Below, one piece after another: positions 9,819-18,906 of a stretch of 64,000 nt of DNA. The number at the start of each line of letters is the position of its first letter. The stretch's first letter is position 1. Origin of the DNA: Photobacterium toruni (GTDB lineage: Bacteria > Pseudomonadota > Gammaproteobacteria > Enterobacterales > Vibrionaceae); the NCBI RefSeq assembly GCF_024529955.1, contig NZ_AP024854.1, positions 2,852,001 to 2,916,000 of the forward strand, written 5' to 3'. Below the pieces are notes generated by a model. It worked only from the letters and a program-made list of their open reading frames with translations, was not told the DNA's origin and searched no databases. The position numbers and the translations under genes were made by a program.

Positions 9819-11228
9819 ATGAGCAAAGGATTAATCTGGGTTGTTGATGATGACAACTCGATTCGTTGGGTATTAGAACGAACACTCGTTAATGCAGGAA
9901 TGAAATGCGAAACATTTGCTGATGCTGATAGCGTATTGGCGGCATTAGAACGCAATGTTCCTGATGTGCTTGTATCTGATATTAAAATGCCAGGTACTGA
10001 TGGTTTTACGTTACTCAAAGAGCTACAACAAAATTACGCTAGCTTACCGGTTATTATTATGACCGCACATTCAGATCTAGACGCAGCAGTCAATGCTTAC
10101 CAACGAGGAGCTTTTGAATACCTTCCGAAACCATTTGATATCGATGAAGCTGTCACTTTAGTTGAACGAGCACTTAGTCACAGTCAGGAACAAAAACGCC
10201 AACACCAGCCTGTAATTGAGCCTAAACACGCGCCAGAAATCATTGGTGAAGCACCAGCAATGCAAGAAGTGTTTCGCGCCATTGGTCGCTTGTCACGCTC
10301 ATCCATTTCTGTACTCATTAATGGCGAATCAGGTACAGGTAAAGAGTTGGTCGCCCATGCTCTGCATCGCCATAGCCCGCGTAGCAGTAACGCTTTCATT
10401 GCCCTCAATATGGCAGCTATTCCTAAAGATTTAATTGAATCAGAGCTATTTGGTCATGAGAAAGGCGCTTTTACAGGTGCTAATAGTGTTCGTCAAGGGC
10501 GATTTGAACAAGCTAATGGTGGCACATTATTTCTTGATGAAATCGGTGATATGCCATTAGATATTCAAACACGATTATTGCGCGTATTAGCCGATGGACA
10601 ATTTTATCGCGTTGGAGGACATGCCCCCGTCAATGTTGATGTGCGAATTATTGCAGCCACGCATCAACATCTTGAACGTCTGGTTACTGCCGGTGATTTT
10701 CGTGAAGATCTTTTTCACCGCCTCAATGTGATTCGCGTCCACTTACCTTCCCTCAAAGATCGTCGCCAAGATATTCCTCAACTAGCGCACCATTTTTTAC
10801 AACGAGCGGCAGATGAACTCAGTGTCGATGTTAAATCGTTACATCCACAAACCGCAGAGAAACTGACCCAATTACCGTGGCCGGGGAATGTACGTCAATT
10901 AGAAAACATTTGTCGCTGGCTAACCGTAATGGCAAGTGGTAATGAAATTTTACCATCAGATTTACCGCCAGAAATCACAGAAACGACGACCGCAACGCCC
11001 TCGACGAATGAACAACACTGGCATCAAGGCTTACAACAATGGGCGCAACAAGCACTACAGCAAGGTGAAACTGAATTGTTGGCAGAAGCCTTACCGCAAT
11101 TTGAAAAAATCCTGCTCGAAACTGCTCTACTCCATACTCATGGCCACAAACAAGAAGCTGCAAAATTACTTGGATGGGGACGCAACACGCTGACTCGTAA
11201 ACTTAAAGAGTTGCAAATCCATGATTAA
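9819..11228 (+). CDS. glnG: Nitrogen regulator NtrC, sigma54 activator
   Basis: The 469-residue response regulator has the same length as in E. coli. The receiver domain (1-120) has the acceptor Asp54 in SDIKMPG. The AAA+ domain (about 140-370) has the Walker A GESGTGKE, the GAFTGA loop that contacts sigma54, and Walker B GGTLFLDEIGD. A Fis-type DNA-binding helix-turn-helix sits at the C-terminus (EAAKLLGWGRNTLTRKLKEL). It activates glnA through the sites at 6282-6318 and probably represses its own operon through 8654-8670. AGGAGG stands 7 bases before ATG. Second gene of the glnLG operon. Confidence 0.98.
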   Translation: MSKGLIWVVDDDNSIRWVLERTLVNAGMKCETFADADSVLAALERNVPDVLVSDIKMPGTDGFTLLKELQQNYASLPVIIMTAHSDLDAAVNAYQRGAFEYLPKPFDIDEAVTLVERALSHSQEQKRQHQPVIEPKHAPEIIGEAPAMQEVFRAIGRLSRSSISVLINGESGTGKELVAHALHRHSPRSSNAFIALNMAAIPKDLIESELFGHEKGAFTGANSVRQGRFEQANGGTLFLDEIGDMPLDIQTRLLRVLADGQFYRVGGHAPVNVDVRIIAATHQHLERLVTAGDFREDLFHRLNVIRVHLPSLKDRRQDIPQLAHHFLQRAADELSVDVKSLHPQTAEKLTQLPWPGNVRQLENICRWLTVMASGNEILPSDLPPEITETTTATPSTNEQHWHQGLQQWAQQALQQGETELLAEALPQFEKILLETALLHTHGHKQEAAKLLGWGRNTLTRKLKELQIHD

Positions 11229-11254
11229 GCATTAAATAGCATCAAGACAAGTAT

Positions 11255-11270
11255 ATGTGCCAGCGCACAT
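11255..11270. promoter_or_regulatory. Palindrome in the add upstream region
   Basis: ATGTGC and GCACAT flank a CAGC spacer between the ntrC stop and the add start. It could be a regulator site for add; the protein is unknown. No rho-independent terminator for ntrC is visible here. Confidence 0.3.
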
Positions 11271-11348
11271 TTCTCTGCAACAATGATGAATGTCATTTGG
11301 CGATTGCGTATACTAAGTTCATCTTTAACGTCGAGAAGTATAATCATC

Positions 11349-12353
11349 ATGATAAACAAAGATCTGCCACTAACGGATATTCATCGCCATCTTGATGGTA
11401 ATATTCGTCCCCAAACGATCTTAGAATTAGGTCAGCAATTTAATATTGCCCTGCCAGCAACAGAAATTGAAGCATTACGCCCGCACGTGCAAATTGTTGA
11501 GGCTGAGCCAAATTTAGTGGCTTTCCTGAATAAATTAGATTGGGGAGTGGCAGTATTAGGTGATTTAGATGCTTGTCGTCGTGTTGCCTATGAAAACGTT
11601 GAAGACGCACTTAATGCTCAGATTGATTACGCTGAACTGCGTTTTTCACCGTATTACATGGCAATGAAACACCACTTACCTATAGCAGATGTTGTTGCAG
11701 CAGTCGCTGATGGTGTTGCTGCAGGTTGTCGTGATTTTGGTATTAAAGCGAACCTGATTGGCATTATGAGCCGTACTTTTGGCACTCAAGCATGTCAGCA
11801 AGAATTAGATGCACTGCTCAGCCATAAAGACCAATTGGTAGCCATTGATCTTGCCGGTGATGAACTTGGCCAACCTGGCACCCAATTTATCTCACACTTT
11901 AAACAAGTCCGTGATGCAGGATTACAAATCACCGTTCATGCTGGAGAAGCCGCAGGACCTGAAAGTATGTGGCAAGCCATTAATGAACTTGGCGCAGTCC
12001 GTATTGGTCACGGTGTAAAAGCCGTTAATGATCCAAAACTAATGGATTACTTAGCAGAGCATCGCATTGGTATTGAATCTTGTATTACATCAAATATTCA
12101 GACTAGTACTGTCGCAGATATTACTCAACATCCGGTAAAAGCGTTCCTTGAACACGGCATTCTTGCTTGTTTAAATACCGATGATCCCGCGGTTGAAGGC
12201 ATTGAACTGCCTTACGAATATGAAGTTGCTGCACCGAAAGCGGGGCTAAGTGTTGCTCAAATTCGCCAAGCACAAATCAATGGACTTGAGCTAGCGTTCT
12301 TGTCTACCGCAGAAAAGCAGGCATTACGTGATATTGCCAGTAAACGTGGCTAA
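11349..12353 (+). CDS. add: Adenosine deaminase
   Basis: The 334-residue enzyme converts adenosine to inosine in purine salvage and has the E. coli length. Zinc and active-site motifs are all present: DIHRHLDGN near the N-terminus, [10 protein letters not shown] (catalytic Glu), IGHGVK, and NTDDP near residue 275. The frame is open from 11283, but ATG at 11349 ([14 protein letters not shown]) matches the family N-terminus; a weak GAGAAG lies 12 bases upstream. Stands alone between ntrC and a convergent hemN, separated from hemN by a long bidirectional terminator. Confidence 0.97.
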   Translation: MINKDLPLTDIHRHLDGNIRPQTILELGQQFNIALPATEIEALRPHVQIVEAEPNLVAFLNKLDWGVAVLGDLDACRRVAYENVEDALNAQIDYAELRFSPYYMAMKHHLPIADVVAAVADGVAAGCRDFGIKANLIGIMSRTFGTQACQQELDALLSHKDQLVAIDLAGDELGQPGTQFISHFKQVRDAGLQITVHAGEAAGPESMWQAINELGAVRIGHGVKAVNDPKLMDYLAEHRIGIESCITSNIQTSTVADITQHPVKAFLEHGILACLNTDDPAVEGIELPYEYEVAAPKAGLSVAQIRQAQINGLELAFLSTAEKQALRDIASKRG

Positions 12354-12400
12354 TTACGCTACGTTATAACGCTCATTTGGCGACTATAATTCACAAAATA

Positions 12401-12437
12401 AAACGCCTCAGTTTCACGTGAAACTGAGGCGTTTTTT
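12401..12437. terminator. Bidirectional terminator between add and hemN
   Basis: A perfect palindrome of two 17-bp arms (12401-12417 and 12418-12434, centre CAC/GTG) is flanked by A and T runs. It can end both add (plus) and hemN (minus). Confidence 0.92.
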
Positions 12438-12467
12438 ATACCGGTATGACTTAAAATTATCTATAAC

Positions 12468-13841
12468 TTAGATAACTCTAGAGAACTGCTGTTGACGTGC
12501 ACGAACACGTAAATATTTATCAAAACACATACAAATATTACGAATCAACAACCGACCTTTTAATTCAACATGAATAATATCGTCACCCACAGTTACTAAT
12601 TCATCATTAATAAATGTCTGCAATAATTGTAAGTCTTCGCTAAAGTAGCTATCAAAATCAATATTAAATTCAGTTTCAATCGCACGTTTATTCAATTGAA
12701 AATTACAGATTAGCGCCTTGATCACTTCACGGCGTAACAAGTCATCAGCATCTAAAGTTACCCCTTTCCATAATGCTGTTTGCTGTTCTGCCATTTGGCT
12801 ATAATACAACTTCAATTCTTTTTGGTTCTGCGCATAACAATCACCAATCATTGAAATAGCAGAGACACCCATACCCAATAAATCACAATCGCCTTGGGTG
12901 GTGTAGCCTTGGAAATTACGGTGCAAAATACCATCACGCTGTGCAACCGCTAATTCATCACTTGGCAGCGCAAAGTGATCCATACCAATAAATTGATACC
13001 CCGCCCCCGTTAGTGTCGCAATGGTATCTTGTAAAATCGCTAATTTTTCTGTCGCTGAGGGTAATTGGTCTTCATGAATTTTACGTTGTGCGGCAAACAA
13101 GGTTGGCATATGAGCGTAGTTAAACACTGATAATCGACCCGGTTTCATGGTTAGCACTTGCTGTAGTGTTTCAGCAAATAAAGTTTGAGTTTGTAACGGT
13201 AAGCCATAAATTAAATCAAGGTTGGTTGAGCGATAGCCTAATTCACGAGCGCGCTCTACCATCGCAAAAATAAAATCTTCATCTTGCTCACGGTTAACTA
13301 ACTTCTGTACGTCTTTATTGAAATCTTGCACCCCGATACTTAAGCGATTAAAACCTTCGCTGCGTAGGTGATCAAGGATATTCAATTCAATTTCACGCGG
13401 GTCTACTTCAATACTGATTTCAGCATCTACATCAAAATTAAATGCACTGCGCAGTGCTGTCATTAAACGGGTGATTTGAGTCGCAGTTAAAAACGTTGGT
13501 GTGCCGCCGCCAAAATGTAACTGACTAACTTGACGATCACCAAGTAAGGTCGCACGTTGCTTAATCTCTTGCTCAAGTACATCTAAATATTGGTCTGCTT
13601 TGTGCTGATGGCGAGTAATAATTTTATTACAACCACAGTAATAACAAAGCTTATGGCAAAATGGGATATGAATATAAAGCGATAGCTTACGATCAGGATA
13701 TTGCTGACATGCCATCTCAAATTCAGCAGAAGTGAATGCTTGATTAAACTCTAGTGCGGTCGGGTAAGAAGTATAACGCGGGCCTGAATAATTATATTTT
13801 TCAATCAGGGCCTGATCCCAAATAATCTGCTCATTTGACAT
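12468..13841 (-). CDS. hemN: Oxygen-independent coproporphyrinogen III oxidase
   Basis: The 457-residue radical-SAM enzyme performs the anaerobic conversion of coproporphyrinogen III to protoporphyrinogen IX in haem synthesis. The iron-sulfur motif is CHKLCYYCGC (CxxxCxxC plus the extra Cys) near residue 62. The GGGTPTFL SAM-binding stretch and the HemN C-terminal domain follow. Length matches E. coli HemN (457), and it is the true HemN rather than the shorter HemW. Other haem genes in the window are hemCDXY and hemB. I did not find a convincing FNR box in the 147-bp upstream gap. Confidence 0.98.
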   Translation of the reverse strand: MSNEQIIWDQALIEKYNYSGPRYTSYPTALEFNQAFTSAEFEMACQQYPDRKLSLYIHIPFCHKLCYYCGCNKIITRHQHKADQYLDVLEQEIKQRATLLGDRQVSQLHFGGGTPTFLTATQITRLMTALRSAFNFDVDAEISIEVDPREIELNILDHLRSEGFNRLSIGVQDFNKDVQKLVNREQDEDFIFAMVERARELGYRSTNLDLIYGLPLQTQTLFAETLQQVLTMKPGRLSVFNYAHMPTLFAAQRKIHEDQLPSATEKLAILQDTIATLTGAGYQFIGMDHFALPSDELAVAQRDGILHRNFQGYTTQGDCDLLGMGVSAISMIGDCYAQNQKELKLYYSQMAEQQTALWKGVTLDADDLLRREVIKALICNFQLNKRAIETEFNIDFDSYFSEDLQLLQTFINDELVTVGDDIIHVELKGRLLIRNICMCFDKYLRVRARQQQFSRVI

Positions 13842-13936
13842 GACATTGTTCCAATTTGGTGAATATAGAATACATAGAGTGTGTCACCATTTTACAAAAA
13901 GTAAAACCTATCCCTGCTGTTCAATTTACACTCGCT

Positions 13937-13970
13937 ACAAAAACAAACACCGCCAATAAATGGCGGTGTT
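13937..13970 (-). terminator. Terminator of the yihI-DUF2489 operon
   Basis: The stem AACACCGCCA / TGGCGGTGTT with a 5-base loop is followed on the minus strand by a T-rich run. It lies just downstream of the DUF2489 stop. Confidence 0.85.
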
Positions 13971-13988
13971 AATAATAACGATAACGAA

Positions 13989-14468
13989 TTAAACCTTAGT
14001 TAACAGAATAGCATCTAATTCAAGTTTAATTTCAGCCTGTAGACGAGACTCCGCTTTCATACGTTCAAGATCAAATCGCATTCGGCTTTGTTTTTCTATT
14101 TGCTGGCGAGCATCTCCGCGTGGCATATCTTTAACCACTTGATACAAGTCAGTTAATGCCGGATACGTTGCTGCAAAATTAACTTGTTTATCTGCTTGCA
14201 ACACTTCCATTAATTTATATAACCGAATTGCGGCTTCAGACATATCGCATTGTTCTTGTTTACATGCCATTGCGATAATAAAGACGCTTTCTAATATATT
14301 GTCATTTCTGGCTTTGATTGCTGCGGCCTGTTGCTCGGCAGCACGGGCTAAAAATAACTTATGCCGTTGTTGCTGCTTATAAAGCTTAGCCAATAACAAT
14401 CCAGCGTATAGTGCTAATCCAACTACAATAACGCTACCAATAACAAATAGAAGTGTTATTCCCTGCAA
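13989..14468 (-). CDS. DUF2489 membrane-anchored protein
   Basis: The 159-residue product has one N-terminal membrane segment (about 4-28) followed by a basic stretch and a helical cytoplasmic domain that fits DUF2489. Function unknown. It lies 3 bp after yihI and ends at the hairpin at 13937-13970, so it is the last gene of a methyltransferase-yihI-DUF2489 operon. Two Cys (in ACKQEQC, near residues 68-73) are the only notable residues. Confidence 0.85.
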   Translation of the reverse strand: MQGITLLFVIGSVIVVGLALYAGLLLAKLYKQQQRHKLFLARAAEQQAAAIKARNDNILESVFIIAMACKQEQCDMSEAAIRLYKLMEVLQADKQVNFAATYPALTDLYQVVKDMPRGDARQQIEKQSRMRFDLERMKAESRLQAEIKLELDAILLTKV

Positions 14469-14471
14469 CGG

Positions 14472-15023
14472 TTACTCCTTATCGAAATTATCAAAATCCA
14501 TGTTTTCAAATTGCGCTAATAAATCATCATCTGAACGAGGTTTAGATTTAGCACTTTGTTTAACAGGCGCTGATGTTTCTTCTTCAACATCATCTAATAA
14601 ACCCAGTTGCTTCATTAAACGCTCAATGCGATCTAACTTAAGGTCAACTTGCTTTTGCAAGCCAGCACCCAGTTTTTCACCGGCATCAATACGATCTAAT
14701 AGCACCATTAATTGTGCATCATTTTCAAGCATTGCAAGTTCTTGCTCTGCTGATAAGCGACGCTGCTGCTTAGTTTGCGGTTTTTTAGGCTCAACAATTA
14801 GTGGGACTAATTTTTTGCTACCTAAACGTGGATCTTTTTTCTGACCGCCATTGCGCTGCTTATTCTCTTCAACAGCAGAATGACGACTACCTGATTTTAA
14901 GCCTTTACGTTTCTTCGCTTTTTGGCGTTCACGTGTCTCAATATCAACTTTACTATTTGATTTCTCACGGTATACAGCAGGGCCTTCAGAACCTACTGTG
15001 CGCGCTCTTTTCTTACGGGTCAT
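14472..15023 (-). CDS. yihI: Der GTPase-activating protein YihI
   Basis: The 183-residue YihI protein activates the ribosome-assembly GTPase Der. It has a very basic N-terminal part (KKRARTVG, RERQKAKKRKG), a central conserved segment with LGSKKLVPL, and an acidic C-terminal tail (DDVEEET...DNFDKE), as in the family. Its start touches the stop of the methyltransferase gene upstream, suggesting coupled translation. Confidence 0.93.
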   Translation of the reverse strand: MTRKKRARTVGSEGPAVYREKSNSKVDIETRERQKAKKRKGLKSGSRHSAVEENKQRNGGQKKDPRLGSKKLVPLIVEPKKPQTKQQRRLSAEQELAMLENDAQLMVLLDRIDAGEKLGAGLQKQVDLKLDRIERLMKQLGLLDDVEEETSAPVKQSAKSKPRSDDDLLAQFENMDFDNFDKE

Positions 15024-15664
15024 TACTGGGGTTTCCTCAGCAAAATCACATCATTTCCAACAAACTCAACTTCAAGACCATCTCGTTGTGCTAAAAAGCT
15101 AAACGTATCATGACTAAAAAAGCTAACATGGGTTGGGTCGTTCTTATAGTACCAATGCTCAAAAGCATCAGTGTCGGTTACTAGTTTGGTCATAATTCCC
15201 AGCCAACCGCCGGGTTTAACTAAACGTAGCAACAGCCCCCATTCCTTCGCAGGCTGATAAAAATGCTCGATTGCTTCTGTGCAAGTAACAAAATCATACT
15301 GATCATCTAATACGGCAGACTGTGCCGCAAAATAGGGATCATAGATAGTCATAGTATACCCCATTTCAGCCAACATCACTGACAAGGTCGGCCCAGGACC
15401 GCTACCAAAATCTAACCCCAATAACGGCGGCGATGATAATCGTGTCACAAGTGGCGTTGCTAACCGCTCTAAAAATTGTCGATAACTCGCATCATCAGGA
15501 TTATTTCGATGTTGATCGTAGACTAACTTTTCTTGGGACGACGTTAAATGAGTTGTCGGATCGGCATAAATTAATGCACAGTGTAAACAACGAAAATAAT
15601 CGCGTTTAGTGTCTGCCACCAACCATCGATTATCTTGACTATTACACAGTGGACATCTATCCAT
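15023..15664 (-). CDS. SAM-dependent methyltransferase with N-terminal zinc-ribbon-like motif
   Basis: The 213-residue product begins with two CxxC-type pairs (CPLCNSQ near residue 4, CLHCAL near 27), a small metal-binding region. A class I methyltransferase fold follows, with the GLDFGSGPGPTLSVM SAM motif near residue 85 and a TEAIEHF motif. Substrate unknown. ATG at 15664 has GGAG 6 bases upstream; the frame extends to a GTG at 15676 that overlaps that ribosome site, so the shorter form is preferred. First gene of an operon with yihI and the DUF2489 gene. Confidence 0.85.
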   Translation of the reverse strand: MDRCPLCNSQDNRWLVADTKRDYFRCLHCALIYADPTTHLTSSQEKLVYDQHRNNPDDASYRQFLERLATPLVTRLSSPPLLGLDFGSGPGPTLSVMLAEMGYTMTIYDPYFAAQSAVLDDQYDFVTCTEAIEHFYQPAKEWGLLLRLVKPGGWLGIMTKLVTDTDAFEHWYYKNDPTHVSFFSHDTFSFLAQRDGLEVEFVGNDVILLRKPQ

Positions 15665-15863
15665 TATCTTCTCCACAACGACTGAATGTTGATGAACAGT
15701 AGCAGCGGTGCAAAATCGAGCGGGCTATTCTATACCCAATTGCGGTTAAGATGTAGTTCTGCTGACAAATTGTTCAATTTATTCAGCTATTATATCGAGA
15801 CACAACGTAAAATATCACATGTAAATCATGGTAATAACCATCTCTCGCCGCGAAATTTAGACG

Positions 15864-16315
15864 AAAAAAAAAGCAATAGGTCTGCACCTATCGCTCTATG
15901 GGGTAAGCTATGAGCTTATAATTCTGTCTAGTCTTTCCTTAACCAGCAAGTAACGTCCCGGTTTAACAAATATCCATTTATTATAATTGCTATCCCTGCC
16001 AATATCGTTCGTCACTGTCCTAGTGAATTTTCGCGTCCATTATTTCCGTCCATGGCATCACAACTCATCCTAAGTTGGCGATCCCTATCGCAATGTTACG
16101 CTCCAATAACTATACCACCATCCTTATGCGATACATCGTCCTGATGTACCTAAGCTATATGACTATAGCTACTCTCTTTCCTTGAGTGTCTACCTTGACA
16201 ATCCCTACGCATCCTGCGTCTACCCTAGTCTCCTGACCAGACATCCTGTGTTCCTTTAAGCGTCACTGCTTAAGCTATCCTAGCGCTTCCTTCCTATGTC
16301 GCACTCCTTGTCGAC
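15864..16315 (-). ncRNA. csrB: CsrB-family regulatory RNA
   Basis: An approximately 450-nt RNA on the minus strand begins with GTCGACAAGGAG, close to the E. coli CsrB start GTCGACAGGGAG. It ends in a GCGATAGG/CCTATTGC hairpin plus nine T (15864-15894). I count 23 GGA triplets in it, many as AGGA in the loops of small hairpins (for example ACATC-AGGA-CGATGT around 16130-16148), which is how CsrB sequesters the translational regulator CsrA. A promoter fits: TTGTTT (16345-16350), 16-bp spacer, TAAATT (16323-16328). A half-site for the VarA/UvrY response regulator, TGTAAG, lies at 16473-16478. The short ORFs here are not supported. Confidence 0.9.
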
Positions 16316-16563
16316 AGGGAGTAATTTACCTTAAGCAATATCTAAAACAATGTATCAAGATCACACTTTTGAATGCGTAAATACTCGCAATGAACAACCC
16401 TATGTTTTATAAATAAAATTTTAATTATCCAGCCTTAAAATCACCTTAATAATACTTATCAATGGTCAATCTCTTACAACAAAACTGGCAGATTCACCGT
16501 TACTAAAGTTTTAAAAAATAGTAACTTTAAGCAACAAGTTTAATTGTGCCCCTAATAACAACG

Positions 16564-17181
16564 TTAATGTAACCCGCCAACATAAGCTGAAAGTGCACTA
16601 ATTTCATTATCATTGAGCTTAGCCGCGACAGAACGCATCATGGCATTAAGATCGTTATTGCGCGCACTTGAACGGAATGCTTGTAATTGTAATTGAATAT
16701 ATGCCGCATTTTGACCCGATATTTTAGGAAAACCGGATAAACTGGTACCATTACCTCGCGGACCATGACAACTGATACATGCAGCAATGCCTCGCTCAGG
16801 ATCACCAAAACGGTATAACGGTTCTGCAATCGCAATCACATTTTCAGGGGTAGTATTACCAGATATAGGCAAAGAGGAAAAATAAGCACCGAGATCTGCC
16901 ATATCGGTAGCAGAGAGCCCAGCAGCCATACCCGCCATTACAGCATTACTGCGGCCTTGAGTACCGTTACTGGTGACGGCTAATTTATAGTCAGCAAGTT
17001 GCTTTGTTAAATAAGCAGCATGTTGCCCTGCCAATTTAGGATACTGTGCCACAATCGCATTGCCATCATTACCGTGACACGCAACACAGGCAGCCGCTTT
17101 TAATTTACCCGCATCAACATCACCTTGCGCCCAAGCCGAATAACTCACAACAAGGCTGAATACTAAGACTAATTTTTTCAT
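16564..17181 (-). CDS. Dihaem cytochrome c4
   Basis: The 205-residue protein has a Sec signal peptide (cleavage near residue 19, AWA-Q). Two homologous cytochrome c domains carry haem motifs CVACH (32-36) and CISCH (135-139), each with a later Met likely to be the axial ligand. This is the build of periplasmic cytochrome c4, an electron carrier for terminal oxidases. It is transcribed away from engB across 156 bp. The csrB promoter region begins just downstream of its stop. Confidence 0.93.
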   Translation of the reverse strand: MKKLVLVFSLVVSYSAWAQGDVDAGKLKAAACVACHGNDGNAIVAQYPKLAGQHAAYLTKQLADYKLAVTSNGTQGRSNAVMAGMAAGLSATDMADLGAYFSSLPISGNTTPENVIAIAEPLYRFGDPERGIAACISCHGPRGNGTSLSGFPKISGQNAAYIQLQLQAFRSSARNNDLNAMMRSVAAKLNDNEISALSAYVGGLH

Positions 17182-17337
17182 GACATTCCATTTATAATTA
17201 TAGAGCTTCCGTACTACAAGTAATGCTCAGTGACATGGTATACAATACGACCATAAACCAAACACGGTTTAATATATCTTAGACAATTTCACAAAAAAGC
17301 GCTCATTTTACGATGTGGGGGCTTGACGGAGTTAACA

Positions 17338-18006
17338 GTGAATCAACCTCTCAACTATAGAAATACCAGTTTTATTACAAGTGCACCGGATATTCGTCAC
17401 TTGCCACAAGATATCGGCGTTGAGATCGCATTTGCTGGTCGCTCCAATGCCGGTAAATCAAGTGCGCTAAATCGCCTAACGGATCAAAAAGGTTTGGCAC
17501 GTACTTCCAAAACCCCTGGCCGTACCCAATTAATCAATATGTTTGAAGTCATTAGTGGCTGTAACTTGATTGACTTACCTGGCTACGGTTTTGCTCAAGT
17601 ACCACTTGAACTTAAACTAAAATGGCAAAAAGCATTAGGTGAATACCTACAACGCCGTGAATGTTTACAAGGTTTAGTGGTACTGATGGATATTCGTCAC
17701 CCAATGAAAGATCTTGACCAACAAATGATCAATTGGGCAATTGAAAGCAGTTTGCCAGTCTTAGTACTGCTGACTAAAGCCGACAAATTAAAAAGCGGAG
17801 CGCGTAAAGCACAAGTATTAAAAATCCGTGAGATGTCGAAAGAATTTGGCGGTAACGTTCAGGTTGAAGCTTTCTCTTCATTGAAAGGGATTGGCGTTGA
17901 TCAAGTTCGTCGTAAACTTGATGAATGGTATGCACCAGAATTAGAACGTCAACGTGTACTTGCCGCTGACGATAGTGATGTTTTTAATCTACCCTCTGCT
18001 GAATAA
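17338..18006 (+). CDS. engB: Ribosome biogenesis GTPase YihA/EngB
   Basis: The 222-residue essential GTPase acts in large-subunit assembly. Motifs: P-loop GRSNAGKS, switch I with [14 protein letters not shown], and TKADK. GTG at 17338 is preferred: CGGAG lies 6 bases before it. An in-frame TTG at 17323 would add 5 residues. It is followed on the opposite strand by two small RNAs and polA, the same arrangement (engB, spf, polA) as in E. coli. Confidence 0.96.
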   Translation: MNQPLNYRNTSFITSAPDIRHLPQDIGVEIAFAGRSNAGKSSALNRLTDQKGLARTSKTPGRTQLINMFEVISGCNLIDLPGYGFAQVPLELKLKWQKALGEYLQRRECLQGLVVLMDIRHPMKDLDQQMINWAIESSLPVLVLLTKADKLKSGARKAQVLKIREMSKEFGGNVQVEAFSSLKGIGVDQVRRKLDEWYAPELERQRVLAADDSDVFNLPSAE

Positions 18007-18040
18007 AACCATCACGCAATATAATAAATAATATTTAAAG

Positions 18041-18060
18041 CCCCATCATTATTGGTGGGG
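18041..18060 (+). terminator. Probable terminator of engB
   Basis: CCCCATCA pairs with TGGTGGGG across a 4-base loop and is followed by TTATTA. The T run is weak. From here to 18270 I see only AT-rich DNA. Confidence 0.5.
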
Positions 18061-18278
18061 TTATTAACTAAAACCGCTTTTTTGCGATGAATAATCGCTA
18101 CTTGTAATGCATTATCTTACATTAAACCTATCTTAATACTGCTCACTCTCCCTGATTAAATTCTGCTAATCCAATTGATAACAACACATTATTTTAAGCA
18201 AAAAACAAGTTCACGCATTGTTAATAATTCAGTCTATTTCTGGAATAAAATTACATCATCCGTGGTATAAAAAAAACC

Positions 18279-18380
18279 AAAAAAAAAGCCATTCTCAATA
18301 CCGAGAATGGCTATTCCATGTCTTTGTTTGTCGGAAAGTTATTATTACTCACCCACAAAACCAAATATGAACAAGAAGCT
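18279..18380 (-). ncRNA. Candidate small RNA between engB and Spot 42
   Basis: A clear terminator on the minus strand (GCCATTCTC/GAGAATGGC stem at 18288-18311 followed by nine T) has no protein gene in front of it. About 75 bp upstream is a perfect -10 box TATAAT (18387-18392) with a weak -35 TTTAAA 16 bp further up. This predicts an RNA of about 100 nt with an unstructured 5' part. A small RNA (VSsrna24) has been described in the same neighbourhood in Aliivibrio; whether this is its homologue cannot be told here. Confidence 0.6.
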
Positions 18381-18637
18381 CAGACTATTATAGCCTGCCA
18401 ATTTAAAATTTAAAGTATTTGCTCTAAAAAAGGCATTAACAAATAGGAATCAGCTTTAAAAGTAGATCTACTAACCTAGAATAAGTGAGCCTTGTCATAA
18501 AAAACAGCAATACACTTACTTTAGACTGGAAAATAAACATAAATAAGCCGTAATTGGTATCAAAGATATAAATAATAAAATAGAAAATTAATGCGAGAAC
18601 GTCGCGATAGTGCAGATAATTTTGATGTTGGCTCCAT

Positions 18638-18744
18638 AAAAAACGCCCCAGTCCAATAAATAGACTGGGGCAGCTGAATCAGCCAAATCCAATAACGTGA
18701 AACAAAAGGTCTGAAAGATAGAACATCTTACCTCTGTACCCTAC
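18638..18744 (-). ncRNA. spf: Spot 42 RNA
   Basis: The minus strand carries an approximately 107-nt sequence nearly identical to E. coli Spot 42. It has the 5' GTAGGGTACAGAGG, the central GATGTTCTATCTTTCAGACC, and a terminal CCCCAGTC stem with six T. Spot 42 is an Hfq-dependent RNA that helps catabolite repression and is itself repressed by cAMP-CRP in E. coli. Position (same strand as polA, just downstream of it) is conserved. A -10-like TACAGT is at 18752-18757. The cyaA gene for cAMP is also in this window. Confidence 0.97.
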
Positions 18745-18906
18745 ATCATCAACTGTATATCAATCACTCAGTTTTTGGAAGCCCTTGTTGTAGTTTTTTT
18801 TCATAATATTGTAAGTAATTTTTACATAAATGTTGTTAATTTTAACAAAAAAATAGCCAATCTTACGATCAGCTATAATTTTATTATCAAAATACAGCAG
18901 TATTAA

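Noticed and set aside
12860..13960. FNR box controlling hemN
   Set aside because: No sequence close to TTGAT-N4-ATCAA was found in the 147-bp gap upstream of hemN.
15686..15913. 75-residue plus-strand ORF beside the csrB terminator
   Set aside because: It lies across a region better explained by the csrB terminator and the methyltransferase leader, lacks a ribosome site and has no protein-like pattern.
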